Part shown: positions 1 through 9,840 of the stretch, one piece after another | Layout: each line of letters begins with the position of its first letter | Numbering within the stretch: position 1 is the first letter of the stretch | Assembly: GCF_003384035.1 (NCBI RefSeq) | Contig: NZ_QQAK01000009.1 | Coordinates: 555,717-619,716, forward strand | Origin: Sporosarcina sp. BI001-red | GTDB lineage: Bacteria > Bacillota > Bacilli > Bacillales_A > Planococcaceae | Reading direction: 5' to 3' | Length of the DNA stretch: 64,000 nucleotides | The notes under the pieces: generated by a model | Databases searched by the model: none | What the model was told of the DNA's origin: nothing | What the model saw: the letters and a program-made list of their open reading frames with translations, nothing else | Program-made: the position numbers and the translations under genes

Positions 1-326
1 AAATCAAATTCTTTCATAACTTGCAGTAAAACTTGAGTACCGTAGACATTGTTGTCAAAGTACTCTAATGGTTTCTCTACGGATTCACCAACAAGGGAAT
101 TGGCAGCGAAATGAAAGACAGCATCAATCGATTCATTTCTAAATACGTGACGCATGAAGGTGATATCTTTAATATCGCCTTCATAGAAAACAGCTTGCGG
201 ATGAATCGCATCTTGATGTCCTGTTTGAAGATTATCAATAACAATCACTTTTGTTTGTTGGTCGATAAGTTGATGTACCGCATGTGAACCAATATAACCT
301 GCTCCTCCTAAAACTAATACGCTCAT
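1..326 (-). CDS. galE: UDP-glucose 4-epimerase (3' part outside window)
   Basis: This is the N-terminal 108 residues of an extended short-chain dehydrogenase; the rest lies left of the window. The translation opens with [15 protein letters not shown], the Rossmann GxxGxxG motif of GalE, followed by VIDNLQTGH and [16 protein letters not shown], all typical of UDP-galactose/UDP-glucose 4-epimerase of the Leloir pathway in the cytoplasm. The ATG directly follows the galK stop codon, and its ribosome binding site (GGAGTGAT) lies inside the end of galK, so the two are translationally coupled. galT is not in the window and may lie further left. Confidence 0.93.
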   Translation of the reverse strand, partial: MSVLVLGGAGYIGSHAVHQLIDQQTKVIVIDNLQTGHQDAIHPQAVFYEGDIKDITFMRHVFRNESIDAVFHFAANSLVGESVEKPLEYFDNNVYGTQVLLQVMKEFD

Positions 327-1505
327 TTATATCACTCCTTCAGTAATTTCTTTAGCACCGTCACCAATTGCAGCGATGTAAAATGAAGCTTCATTTCCTG
401 TTTTTTTGTGGTATACCTCACGGATCTGTTGTTTAAATTGGGTAACTTGATTCTTTTCAACAAGTGCAATTGCACAACCCCCAAAACCAGCCCCAGTCAT
501 ACGTGCACCCAGAACTCCGGGATGTCCCCATGCTGTGTGTACAATGGTATCTAACTCAAGTCCAGTCACTTCATAATCGGATTGAAGTGATTGGTGTGAC
601 TCATTCATTAAAAGTCCAAATGCATTTAAATTACCTTTCTCTAGCTGTTTAAAAGCTTCAAGTGTTCGGCTATTTTCAAAGACAACATGTTTCGCACGCT
701 TTTCGTTTACTTTATTTTGGATCACATGTTTATGCTGTTCAAATTGTCCTATCGTTAGATTCCCCAGGCTTTCTAGTGAAAGTACAATTTGTAAGTCTGA
801 TAAAGCCTGTTCACATTGAGCACGGCGTTCATTATATTTTGAGGCTGCCAATATCCGTTGTATGTTAGTGTTGATAATAATAATTGAATAGTTATCCAGC
901 TGAATTGGTGCATATTTATAGTCTAATGTTTGGCAATTTAATAAAATACCATGATCTTTTTTTCCTTTGCCGATTGCAAATTGATCCATAATACCGCTAT
1001 TTACGCCGATATATTTATTTTCTACTTTTTGACCGAGCAAAATCAGGTCGTGCCGATCAATATGTAAATCGAATAATCCATCAACTAACACCCCTGTGAC
1101 CATTTCAATGGAGGCAGAAGAGGAGAGACCCGCACCGTTTGGAATGTCTCCATAAAATAAAATATCCATTCCTGTTGGAAGTGGAATTGTACTTTCTTCA
1201 ATATACGAGATCATACCTTTAGGGAAGTTTGCCCAGCCATGTTCTTGTTTATAGGATAAATCATTAAGATCACATTCAATTATTCCAGTCTCAGGAAAGT
1301 TTAATGAATAAAAACATAACTTTTTATCTTGGCGTTTTTGAGCAATCGCATATGTTCCAAAGGAGATGGCTGCGGGAAATACATGTCCCTGATTGTAATC
1401 TGTATGCTCGCCAATTAAGTTAATGCGGCCGGGTGCAAAAAAGATGCGCAGCTTATCAATAGCTGTAAATACGTTATCAAACTCCTTGAATAAATCTACT
1501 GTCAA
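327..1505 (-). CDS. galK: galactokinase
   Basis: This 392-residue GHMP kinase phosphorylates galactose to galactose-1-phosphate with ATP. The galactokinase signature GRINLIGEHTDYNQG sits at residues 26-40. The ATP-binding loop IPNGAGLSSSASIE is at about 121-134, the probable catalytic Asp is in GIMDQF near residue 174, and the C-terminal GARMTGAGFGGCAIAL motif is present. Length matches bacterial GalK. It is the first gene of a leftward galK-galE unit that diverges from the sugar ABC operon. A ribosome binding site (GAGGAG) precedes the ATG. It would consume the galactose released by the neighbouring GH35 enzyme. Confidence 0.96.
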   Translation of the reverse strand: MTVDLFKEFDNVFTAIDKLRIFFAPGRINLIGEHTDYNQGHVFPAAISFGTYAIAQKRQDKKLCFYSLNFPETGIIECDLNDLSYKQEHGWANFPKGMISYIEESTIPLPTGMDILFYGDIPNGAGLSSSASIEMVTGVLVDGLFDLHIDRHDLILLGQKVENKYIGVNSGIMDQFAIGKGKKDHGILLNCQTLDYKYAPIQLDNYSIIIINTNIQRILAASKYNERRAQCEQALSDLQIVLSLESLGNLTIGQFEQHKHVIQNKVNEKRAKHVVFENSRTLEAFKQLEKGNLNAFGLLMNESHQSLQSDYEVTGLELDTIVHTAWGHPGVLGARMTGAGFGGCAIALVEKNQVTQFKQQIREVYHKKTGNEASFYIAAIGDGAKEITEGVI

Positions 1506-1532
1506 TGGAAATCCTCCTCGATAAAGTTAGTA

Positions 1533-1549
1533 AGTTAATTTAATTAACT
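1533..1549. promoter_or_regulatory. perfect palindrome upstream of galK, candidate ROK-repressor operator
   Basis: AGTTAATT-T-AATTAACT is a perfect 8+1+8 inverted repeat just upstream of galK. A related 12-bp palindrome, AGTTAATTAACT, occurs at 14273 in front of the ROK repressor gene. The sharing suggests one regulator reads both; ROK/XylR-type repressors often bind AT-rich palindromes of this style. Assignment to the ROK protein is inference. Confidence 0.55.
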
Positions 1550-1661
1550 GGAGTATACACCACCTTTCATGAATCTTCAAACTTGTTCAACCAATGATGC
1601 AAGACAATTACTAATTAAATAGAACGGGGAGTATGTTAGTAGAAAGTCAGAAAAGTTATAG

Positions 1662-1671
1662 TAAACGTTTA
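1662..1671. promoter_or_regulatory. TAAACGTTTA palindrome, possible LacI-family operator
   Basis: The 10-bp palindrome TAAACGTTTA has the central CG dyad typical of LacI/GalR-family operators. It lies in the galK / ABC transporter divergent region, whose operon encodes a LacI-family regulator at 7030. Short sites like this also arise by chance, so this is tentative. Confidence 0.3.
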
Positions 1672-1782
1672 GCGATTAGTTTATTAACAGCGTACTTTAG
1701 AGATTTTCTATGAGTAACTGCTATTACTTAGTTTTCTGTATAGACAGAATAGTAGTTCATATGGTAATATTCAGCTACTGAG

Positions 1783-1820
1783 GTAAATGTTTTACTAATT
1801 AGTTTTACTAAGACATTTAC
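1783..1820. promoter_or_regulatory. imperfect 16-bp inverted repeat upstream of the sugar ABC operon
   Basis: The arms GTAAATGTTTTACTAA (1783-1798) and TTACTAAGACATTTAC (1805-1820) are complementary at 14 of 16 positions around a 6-base centre. No T-run follows, so it is unlikely to be a terminator. Its place just upstream of the cre box suggests an operator or a structured leader. Confidence 0.35.
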
Positions 1821-1837
1821 TGTTTTTTGAGAAGAAA

Positions 1838-1852
1838 ATGAAAGCGCATTCA
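1838..1852 (+). promoter_or_regulatory. CcpA cre box upstream of the sugar ABC operon
   Basis: ATGAAAGCGCATTCA fits the Bacillus cre consensus WTGNAARCGNWWWCA at every position. It lies about 100 bases before the solute-binding lipoprotein gene, between a possible -35 (TTGAGA, 1827-1832) and a weak -10-like CAAAAT (1851-1856). CcpA bound there would block the promoter, giving catabolite repression of the whole island. Confidence 0.75.
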
Positions 1853-1950
1853 AAATGATTAGAATTACTGATTATCTAGGGAGGTGAGATTACATACAGA
1901 AGAAATAAGAGGACAGTGAGATTTAACACATGAAAAAGGAGAGTGTTAAT

Positions 1951-3318
1951 GTGAAATCAAATTTGTGGAAGTTCTTTTTGCTGATGGCAGTACTAGTGTT
2001 AGCTTTAGTAGGTTGCAGTGATGATGAGGAAGCTGGTAAAGATTCAGCGGATAGCGGTAAGGAGTCTGCTGGTAAAAATCAAGTGCTGGAAGTTGCTGTT
2101 TTCCAGGGTGGCTATGGAGATGCGTTTTGGAAGCAGCTCGCTGAAAATTTCGAGAAAGCAAATCCTGGTACAACGGTTAACGTAACTGCCAATCCTGACA
2201 TTGGTGAATTGATTAGACCTAAAATTATTGCGGGTAATCCACCCGATGTTGTTTATTTAAATCAAACGGATCCTTCTGGTGTCACTCAGGGGTTAATTAA
2301 AGAACAAGGTTTCACGGATTTAACTGATCTATTCGACGGTAATGCTTATGATGAAGAAGTTCCTTTGAAAGATAAAATCTTACCAGGCGTTTTGGAATCA
2401 GTTTACATGGCGCCTTACGATGACGGTAAAATCTATATGGCTCCTTATAACTATAATGTAATGGGTCTGTGGTATAACAAAACATTATTTGATGACAAAG
2501 GGATTGAAACACCAAAAACATGGGATGAATTATTTGCTTTAAATTCTGTAGCGAAAGAAAATGATCGGGCATTATTCACATATCAGGGGACTGTGCCAGG
2601 TTATTTAGAAGAAATTCTTATCCCTGCTGTTTATTCACTTGGAGGTCAAGAGGCTCTCGATCAAATGTTGAACTATGATCCGGAATTCTGGAAAACAGAA
2701 ACAGCTTTAGAGGCGTTGGGTATTTTTGAGAAGATTGCAAATGAAGATAATGCACTTATGAATGGAACAGTTGCACTCGATCATACACAATCACAGACAT
2801 CATTTATGCAAGGTAAAGCTATGTTTATTCCGAATGGCAACTGGTTCGAAGGAGAAATGGCTGAAGCACCTCGTGAAGATGAATTTGAATTTGGTTTCCT
2901 TGGAGTTCCTAGTTTCACTGCGGATGAACCTATTTTGGCATTGAGTTCTATGGAGCAAATGTATATTCCTAAGGCTGCTGCAAATCCAGAACTTGCAAAG
3001 GAATTTTTACGCTTTATGTATTCAGAAGAAAGTGTGAAGTTGAATGGTGAACTGACAAAAGCAGCGATGGCGGTAGTAGGCGGTTCAGATATTGTCGCAG
3101 ATTACTTGTCAGAATCAACTTATAATGTTTTTAAAGCAGTTGAATCAGGCATGTACTCAATGTCAGGTAACTTTGCCCCTGTACCATCGGGCGTTAACGT
3201 TGACCCGCGTGAAGTATTATTTGACCAAGCTGCAAGTGTTATGAACAAAGAAATGACGGTTCAAGAATGGGCAGATAAAATGTACGAAGTCTATCAAAAA
3301 GTAGAAGACAAAAAATAA
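1951..3318 (+). CDS. sugar ABC transporter substrate-binding lipoprotein
   Basis: This is a family 1 extracellular solute-binding protein that captures a glycan outside the membrane and delivers it to the two permeases downstream. A basic start and hydrophobic stretch end in the lipobox LVGC, followed by a charged, Ser/Gly-rich linker. An ATG at 1930 is in frame, but the strong AAGGAG lies between it and the GTG at 1951 at proper spacing, so I chose GTG (455 residues). The partner genes suggest an oligosaccharide containing beta-galactose and GalNAc. No ATPase gene is adjacent; the MsmX-like ATPase at 16740 probably serves. Confidence 0.9.
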   Translation: MKSNLWKFFLLMAVLVLALVGCSDDEEAGKDSADSGKESAGKNQVLEVAVFQGGYGDAFWKQLAENFEKANPGTTVNVTANPDIGELIRPKIIAGNPPDVVYLNQTDPSGVTQGLIKEQGFTDLTDLFDGNAYDEEVPLKDKILPGVLESVYMAPYDDGKIYMAPYNYNVMGLWYNKTLFDDKGIETPKTWDELFALNSVAKENDRALFTYQGTVPGYLEEILIPAVYSLGGQEALDQMLNYDPEFWKTETALEALGIFEKIANEDNALMNGTVALDHTQSQTSFMQGKAMFIPNGNWFEGEMAEAPREDEFEFGFLGVPSFTADEPILALSSMEQMYIPKAAANPELAKEFLRFMYSEESVKLNGELTKAAMAVVGGSDIVADYLSESTYNVFKAVESGMYSMSGNFAPVPSGVNVDPREVLFDQAASVMNKEMTVQEWADKMYEVYQKVEDKK

Positions 3319-3337
3319 AAGTATCCACTTCATGAAC

Positions 3338-3375
3338 ACTATTCCTCTAATCTAGCAAAAGATTAGAGGAATAGT
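3338..3375 (+). other. 16-bp perfect hairpin between binding protein and permease genes
   Basis: ACTATTCCTCTAATCT (3338-3353) pairs perfectly with 3360-3375 around a 6-base loop. There is no T-run, so it is probably not a full terminator. Such hairpins downstream of binding-protein genes commonly protect the upstream mRNA or limit read-through, giving more binding protein than permease. Confidence 0.6.
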
Positions 3376-3427
3376 TCTAAAATGAACATACATAAAAGTT
3401 ATTAAGTTATGAAAGTAGGTGTCTATC

Positions 3428-4309
3428 TTGAAAAATAAAGATCGTACATTATTTATATTGTTTTGTATCCTGCCGACATTAGCGATATTTTCAATATTTA
3501 TTCTTTATCCTGTAACACAAGTTTTTATCAAATCTTTGTATAGCAGCTCTGGTTTCGGTTCAAATGAAGAGTTTGTCGGACTGGCTAACTTTGTTGAATT
3601 ATTTAAAGACGATATCTTCATTCAATCCATGAAAAATACAGGATTTCTTATGTTGGTTGTCCCAGCCATTACATTGTTTTTATCACTAATCTTTGCTTCC
3701 ATTTTATCTTTTGGCGACCTTAGAGAAAAACATTTATATCGGACGATTTTCTTTTTCCCAAGTATTCTATCTTTTGTTGTTATCGGAATCCTTTGGGCAT
3801 TTATTTATCATCCGAATATGGGGATTATTAATGAAGTGCTAAATTGGATGGGGTTAAATCAGTTTGCTTTAACGTGGTTAGGCAGCAAAGATACAGTTCT
3901 ATGGGCAATTGCACTTGTTATGGTCTGGCAGGCTGTCGGTTATTACATGGTCATGTATCTCGCAGGGATGGATGGTGTTCCAAGAGAACTCTATGAAGCT
4001 GCTTCTTTGGACGGAGCGAATGCAGTCCAGCAATTTTTCAAGATCACAATACCAATGCTCTGGGAGATTATTCGAATCACCATTATTTTCAGTATTAATG
4101 GTGTCCTGAATATCAGTTTTGTTATCGTTATCGTCATGACAGCTGGCGGACCGAATAATGCATCGCAAGTCGCACTGACATATATGTACAAACAAGCCTT
4201 TGTTAATGCAAACTTCGGCTATGCGATGGCAATTGCGGTTATCGTCTTCTCCGTTTCGTTAGTACTGTCATTTATTAGTAACAAAATAACTGAACGGGAA
4301 GCGCACTAG
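3428..4309 (+). CDS. sugar ABC transporter permease, MalF type
   Basis: This inner-membrane permease of the CUT1 carbohydrate family has about six hydrophobic segments, starting with LFILFCILPTLAIFSIFILY. The EAA-type loop for ATPase docking is visible as ELYEAASLDGANAVQQF near two-thirds of the length. A GTG at 3419 is in frame, but AAAGTAGGTG lies six bases before a TTG at 3428, which I take as the start (293 residues). It works with the next gene as a heterodimeric channel for the sugar captured by the upstream lipoprotein. Confidence 0.92.
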   Translation: MKNKDRTLFILFCILPTLAIFSIFILYPVTQVFIKSLYSSSGFGSNEEFVGLANFVELFKDDIFIQSMKNTGFLMLVVPAITLFLSLIFASILSFGDLREKHLYRTIFFFPSILSFVVIGILWAFIYHPNMGIINEVLNWMGLNQFALTWLGSKDTVLWAIALVMVWQAVGYYMVMYLAGMDGVPRELYEAASLDGANAVQQFFKITIPMLWEIIRITIIFSINGVLNISFVIVIVMTAGGPNNASQVALTYMYKQAFVNANFGYAMAIAVIVFSVSLVLSFISNKITEREAH

Positions 4310-4324
4310 TATGGAGGTGGCAAG

Positions 4325-5173
4325 ATGAGCAAAAGTAAAGGGATAAAACAAAAAAGTTCAAGACTCATATTAAGGATTGTCTTATTAGCGGCAACATTTA
4401 TATTTGTTTATCCGTTTGTATGGAACTTACTGGCATCATTCAAAACGAATAAAGAAATCATGACAAGCCCTTGGGGGATACCAGCCATCCCTCAGTTTGC
4501 AAATTTTACACGTGCATTTAAGGAGTCAAACATGGGCGGTTTTATCATAAACTCTTTCTTGGTTACAGGATTATCCATGTTGCTTTTGTTAATATTGGTT
4601 ATCCCGACTGCTTACGCATTATCAAGATTTGACTTTAAAGGTCGTAAGGTTTTGCATAACTTTTATATGGCGGGGTTGTTTATTCAGCCTGTTTATATTA
4701 TGATTCCATTATTTTTGATGATGAATAATCTGCATCTGCTAGATAATCGTTTTTGGTTAAGTCTGGTTTATGCTGCGGGAGCTTTACCATTCTCCATATA
4801 CTTATTAACAGGATTTATGAGATCGATCCCTAAAGAATTTGAAGAGTCGGCATTTATTGATGGCAGTGGTTATTTTAGAACGCTTATCAGTATTATTGTG
4901 CCGCTTGCTAAACCAGGTATATTAACTGTTATCATTTTCAACTTTTTCACATTTTGGAATGAATACGCGCTGGCTCTCGTGTTAATTTCAAGTGATGCAA
5001 AGAAAACTATCCCAGTTGGATTGGCAAATTTAATGGAAGTTCAACGCTTCGCAACAGATTGGGCTGCATTATTTGCTGGATTGGTCCTTGTATTGCTGCC
5101 GACAATTACTTTGTACGCGTTAACTCAGAAAAAGTTAACTGAAGGTATGTCAATGGGGGGACTTAAAGGGTAA
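4325..5173 (+). CDS. sugar ABC transporter permease, MalG type
   Basis: This 282-residue second CUT1 permease has about six membrane segments and the EAA loop EFEESAFIDGSGYFRTL. The C-terminal TQKKLTEGMSMGGLKG is the usual MalG-type ending. It starts 15 bases after the first permease gene behind GGAGG and pairs with that permease. The transporter lacks a local nucleotide-binding subunit. Confidence 0.93.
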   Translation: MSKSKGIKQKSSRLILRIVLLAATFIFVYPFVWNLLASFKTNKEIMTSPWGIPAIPQFANFTRAFKESNMGGFIINSFLVTGLSMLLLLILVIPTAYALSRFDFKGRKVLHNFYMAGLFIQPVYIMIPLFLMMNNLHLLDNRFWLSLVYAAGALPFSIYLLTGFMRSIPKEFEESAFIDGSGYFRTLISIIVPLAKPGILTVIIFNFFTFWNEYALALVLISSDAKKTIPVGLANLMEVQRFATDWAALFAGLVLVLLPTITLYALTQKKLTEGMSMGGLKG

Positions 5174-5196
5174 ATTACAAATAAAGGAGTTTAGCA

Positions 5197-6939
5197 ATGT
5201 CTATATTAAAAGTTGAAGGAAATGAGTTACTATTAAATGAAGAACCGATACAACTTATTTCAGGTTCAATTCATTACTTTAGAGTAGTACCCGAGTATTG
5301 GGAAGATCGTTTGTTGAAACTGAAGGCCTGTGGATTTAATTGTGTCGAAACGTATGTACCCTGGAACTTACATGAACCGAAAGAAGGCGTTTATAATTTC
5401 AATGGGATTGCCAATATTGAAGAATTTATAAGAATAGCTGAACGACTTGGGTTACATGTGATTGTTCGGCCAAGCCCCTATATATGCGCAGAATGGGAAT
5501 TTGGCGGTTTACCGTCGTGGCTGCTTTCCGATGATAATATGAGGTTCAGATCTTATTATGAACCTTATTTAGATAAAGTGGATCGCTATTTTGACGTGTT
5601 ATTAGCAAAATTAAAGCCGTTATTAAAAACAAACGGCGGCCCAATTATTGCTATGCAAATCGAAAATGAATATGGCAGTTTCGGTAATGATAAAAAATAT
5701 CTGAATTACATTAAAGAAGCTATGATTAAAAGAGGTATGGATGTTCAACTCTTTACATCTGATGGCCCTGAAGACATAATGCTCCAAGGGGGAACGATTG
5801 AGGGAGTACTGGCCACAGTTAATTTCGGTTCGAAACCCAAGGAAGCTTTTGAAAAGTTACAGGAGTATTTCCCCAATACACCGAATATTGTTATGGAATT
5901 TTGGAATGGCTGGTTTGATCATTGGGGCGAAGAACACCATGAAAGGGATCCAGGCGAAACTGCTGATACATTTGTAGAAATGCTGAAACGTGGAGATTCC
6001 GTAAATTTCTATATGTTCCATGGCGGAACGAACTTTGGTTTCTATAATGGAGCTAACTATGATGAGAAATACCAGCCAACAGTTACAAGTTATGATTATG
6101 ACTGTCCTGTAAGTGAAACTGGTGATATCACTCCCAAGTTTCATGAAGTACGAAAAGCAATTGCAAACCACAAAGACATTGGAGAATTGAAATTACCTGC
6201 TCCGATTCCTAAAATGAATTACGGAACAGTTACAATGAATGAATCCGTATCGTTATTTTCATCACTGGATTTACTTAGCCAACCAATCCAGAGGGCTAAT
6301 CCGGAGAAAATGGAGAAGCTGGGACAGGATTATGGATTTACACTCTATCGAACGTATATTACAGGCCCAAGGGAATCAGCGGAATTGACGATTCAAGAAG
6401 TTCGTGACCGCGCTCTTGTATTTGCAGATAACGAGTATAGGGGTGTCATTGACCGATGGGAAAACAACTCAATCTCACTTGCAGTGCCTAAGGAAGGCAT
6501 CAAGTTAGACATTGTAGTCGAAAACATGGGCCGTATCAATTATGGTCCGAAAATGATTGACCCTAAAGGGATAACGGAGGGTGTAAGATTTGAACGGCAA
6601 TTTTTATTCGACTGGACAATGTACCCGTTACCTATGGATAATCTGCAAAATTTAACATTTGATGACCAGCGAAAGAGTAATGGTGGACCTGCTTTTTACA
6701 AAGGATCTTTCCATGTAAATGAAATAGGCGATACATTTGTTGAATTGCCAGGCTGGACAAAAGGGTTTGTCGTAGTAAATGGTTTCAACTTAGGTCGTTA
6801 TTGGGAAATCGGACCTCAGGAAACGCTGTACTTGCCTGGACCGCTGCTGAAAAAAGGAGTTAACGAAATTGTTGTATTTGAATTACATGGAACAGAAAAT
6901 TTGGAAGTTAACTTAATTGATACACATAAATTAGGTTGA
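5197..6939 (+). CDS. intracellular GH35 beta-galactosidase, BgaC-like
   Basis: This 580-residue glycoside hydrolase family 35 enzyme has no signal peptide, so it acts on imported sugar in the cytoplasm. The family signature GGPIIAMQIENEYG is at residues 147-160, with Glu158 the expected acid/base. The nucleophile is Glu234 in IVMEFWNGWF. Length and lack of signal match the short GH35 enzymes BgaC of Bacillus circulans and Streptococcus pneumoniae, which by established knowledge prefer Gal-beta-1,3-linked N-acetylhexosamine. With GalNAc-type genes downstream, the likely substrate is galacto-N-biose, releasing galactose (for GalK) and GalNAc. AAAGGAG precedes the ATG. Confidence 0.93.
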   Translation: MSILKVEGNELLLNEEPIQLISGSIHYFRVVPEYWEDRLLKLKACGFNCVETYVPWNLHEPKEGVYNFNGIANIEEFIRIAERLGLHVIVRPSPYICAEWEFGGLPSWLLSDDNMRFRSYYEPYLDKVDRYFDVLLAKLKPLLKTNGGPIIAMQIENEYGSFGNDKKYLNYIKEAMIKRGMDVQLFTSDGPEDIMLQGGTIEGVLATVNFGSKPKEAFEKLQEYFPNTPNIVMEFWNGWFDHWGEEHHERDPGETADTFVEMLKRGDSVNFYMFHGGTNFGFYNGANYDEKYQPTVTSYDYDCPVSETGDITPKFHEVRKAIANHKDIGELKLPAPIPKMNYGTVTMNESVSLFSSLDLLSQPIQRANPEKMEKLGQDYGFTLYRTYITGPRESAELTIQEVRDRALVFADNEYRGVIDRWENNSISLAVPKEGIKLDIVVENMGRINYGPKMIDPKGITEGVRFERQFLFDWTMYPLPMDNLQNLTFDDQRKSNGGPAFYKGSFHVNEIGDTFVELPGWTKGFVVVNGFNLGRYWEIGPQETLYLPGPLLKKGVNEIVVFELHGTENLEVNLIDTHKLG

Positions 6940-6967
6940 ATGATGGGGCTGTTATCCAATCATTCAA
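6936..6967 (+). other. hairpin at the end of the GH35 gene
   Basis: TTGAATGATGGG (6936-6947) pairs with 6956-6967 at 11 of 12 positions, overlapping the stop codon. No T-run follows. It may be an mRNA processing or stability element before the LacI gene, which may also have its own promoter (TATAAT-like near 7008). Confidence 0.35.
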
Positions 6968-7023
6968 TCAATCTATAATTATATAATTAATAAAAATGAC
7001 TTTTGTATAATTAGAAAAGGTGA

Positions 7024-8022
<999 letters not shown>

Positions 8023-8045
8023 CTTTTAGTAAAGAGGGTGAAAAA

Positions 8046-8927
8046 TTGCAATACATAGTAGCTGTGGATATTGGAGGAACCAAAATTTCTTCAGGAGTCA
8101 TAAATAGTGAGGGAACATGGCTTTCTAATGTCAAAAATGAAAGTGACACGTCGGATGCAACAGCTATGTATCATTCTTTATTAAAATGTATCTATGAAGC
8201 AATTGAACAGGCGAAACTTACAAAAGAGCAAATTAGTCTACTTGGCGTAGCTATCCCAGGTCAATTAAATACAGAAACAGGTTTTGCTATATACCAAAAT
8301 AATTTACCATGGACTAATTTCCCGCTTGGCAAATTGTTAGCCGAGGAATTTCCATTGTGTCAACTCGCTTTCGAACATGATGTTATCTCCGCGGCAATAG
8401 GGGAGTGGTCGGTCAGGAACATGACTGAAGAATTATTTGTTTACATCACGGTGAGCACAGGAATCTGTGCAAGTATCATTCACCGCGGGAAACCGCTAAA
8501 AGGACTTGGTCTTGCCGGTGAAATTGGATTTTTCCCAATTAATAAAGAGTATGTACTCGAAACGTATGCATCAGGTTCAGCGATGGAAAGGGAAATCGCT
8601 GAACTCTGCGAGGACCTTTCATTGGCAGATGCTTTTGCACGCTGGGAGCAAGGAGATGAGGAGTTAGATCGGTTTTTTGATGAACGAACCTATCAGCTGG
8701 CCATTGCCATTTTTAATCTAACCGCAACACTGGATCCTTCTGTAATCGTAGTAGGAGGAGGCGTAATTAATAATCAAGAAAAATTCTTTGAGCGAATAAA
8801 AGAACATTACGGAAAGTTATGTGAACATCCTCTTCAACAAAACTGGCTTGAAAGAATTGAGCCAAGTTCACTAAAAGCAACTTCAGGGCTATATGGTGTA
8901 GCTATGAAAGCGATGGGCACGGTCTGA
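8046..8927 (+). CDS. ROK-family sugar kinase (predicted N-acetylgalactosamine kinase)
   Basis: IVAVDIGGTKISSGVI is the ROK phosphate-1 motif near the start. EHDVISAAIGEW holds the expected catalytic Asp, and VVGGGVI is near the C-terminus. The usual ROK zinc motif (CxCGxxGC) and its preceding His are absent: the region reads AGEIGFFPINKEY. It is therefore an atypical, zinc-free ROK member. TTG at 8046 fits the AAAGAGGGTG site and the domain start (293 residues). In context it would phosphorylate GalNAc at C6, the role of AgaK in Proteobacteria; the substrate is inferred. Confidence 0.82.
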   Translation: MQYIVAVDIGGTKISSGVINSEGTWLSNVKNESDTSDATAMYHSLLKCIYEAIEQAKLTKEQISLLGVAIPGQLNTETGFAIYQNNLPWTNFPLGKLLAEEFPLCQLAFEHDVISAAIGEWSVRNMTEELFVYITVSTGICASIIHRGKPLKGLGLAGEIGFFPINKEYVLETYASGSAMEREIAELCEDLSLADAFARWEQGDEELDRFFDERTYQLAIAIFNLTATLDPSVIVVGGGVINNQEKFFERIKEHYGKLCEHPLQQNWLERIEPSSLKATSGLYGVAMKAMGTV

Positions 8928-9030
8928 TTAATACGTTACATTCGACAAAGGTATCTTAAAGAAGTATCTGACGATAATAGCCCGCTGGCGTGCTTAAAAT
9001 TATTAAAGTTCGTGAGGTGTATTTTAAGAG

Positions 9031-9747
9031 TTGAATAAAGTAAGTAAAATCCCTTTGTATTTACAATTGATGGATAAGTTAATCATGAAAATTGATCAGC
9101 AGGACTACACAGAACATGAAAAATTACCATCTGAACGTGAGTTATGTGAGATTTATAGTATGAGTCGTATTACTGTTAGACAGGCGCTGCAAGAACTGGC
9201 ACTTGAAGGCTATATTTATAAACTTCATGGAAAAGGAACTTTTGTAGCACCCCATACAATTAATCAGCATTTAGTGAAACTTTATAGCTTTACAGAAGAA
9301 ATGAAGAAGCTGGGCAAGGTTCCTGCTACGCATGTACTTGGGTTTAATGAGATTGCAGCGGATGAACGTTTAGCAGCCAATATGAATTTGGATCCTTTTG
9401 ATAGGGTGTTCCAAGTAATTCGGTTACGTTTTGCGAATGATGAACCTCTTATATTTGAAACATCCTACTTACCGAAGAAAATATTCCCGGAATTAACCAA
9501 AAAAGATTTTATGGAAAGACCCATGTATGATGTTTTTTATCAGGACTACCAAGTATCTGTTTCGAAAGCAGTGGAAAACTTTTCAGCCATTTCAGTTCGT
9601 GAGACAGAAGCAAAATTTTTAAAAATGTCCACACATCAGCCATGTATGTTGATTAAGCGTAACGCGTTTCATAAAAGGGAATTAATTGAATATACGATAA
9701 GTGTTGTTCGCGGGGATAAATTTGACTATACAGTGGAATTGAGCTGA
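9031..9747 (+). CDS. GntR-family regulator with UTRA sensor domain (HutC subfamily)
   Basis: The N-terminal winged helix runs from IPLYLQLMDKL through EKLPSERELCEIY and SRITVRQALQELALEGY to KGTFVAP, the GntR signature. A UTRA domain follows (about residues 90-238). It resembles NagR/YvoA, DasR and AgaR-type GntR proteins that sense phosphorylated amino sugars. It starts with TTG; GAGGTG lies about 11 bases upstream, a long spacing. Sitting between the kinase and AgaS genes, it probably responds to GalNAc-6-P or GalN-6-P. Confidence 0.9.
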   Translation: MNKVSKIPLYLQLMDKLIMKIDQQDYTEHEKLPSERELCEIYSMSRITVRQALQELALEGYIYKLHGKGTFVAPHTINQHLVKLYSFTEEMKKLGKVPATHVLGFNEIAADERLAANMNLDPFDRVFQVIRLRFANDEPLIFETSYLPKKIFPELTKKDFMERPMYDVFYQDYQVSVSKAVENFSAISVRETEAKFLKMSTHQPCMLIKRNAFHKRELIEYTISVVRGDKFDYTVELS

Positions 9748-9840
9748 CATCGGAAATGAGTATAAATATAGTTTCTGCAATTCAGCTGGTTATGACAACA
9801 TTACCAGATGTGATGAAATTTAAAAAATGGAGGCGTAAAT

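Noticed and set aside
3338..3375. Terminator between binding-protein and permease genes
   Set aside because: The stem is perfect but lacks a T-run, and the permease genes clearly belong to the same operon.
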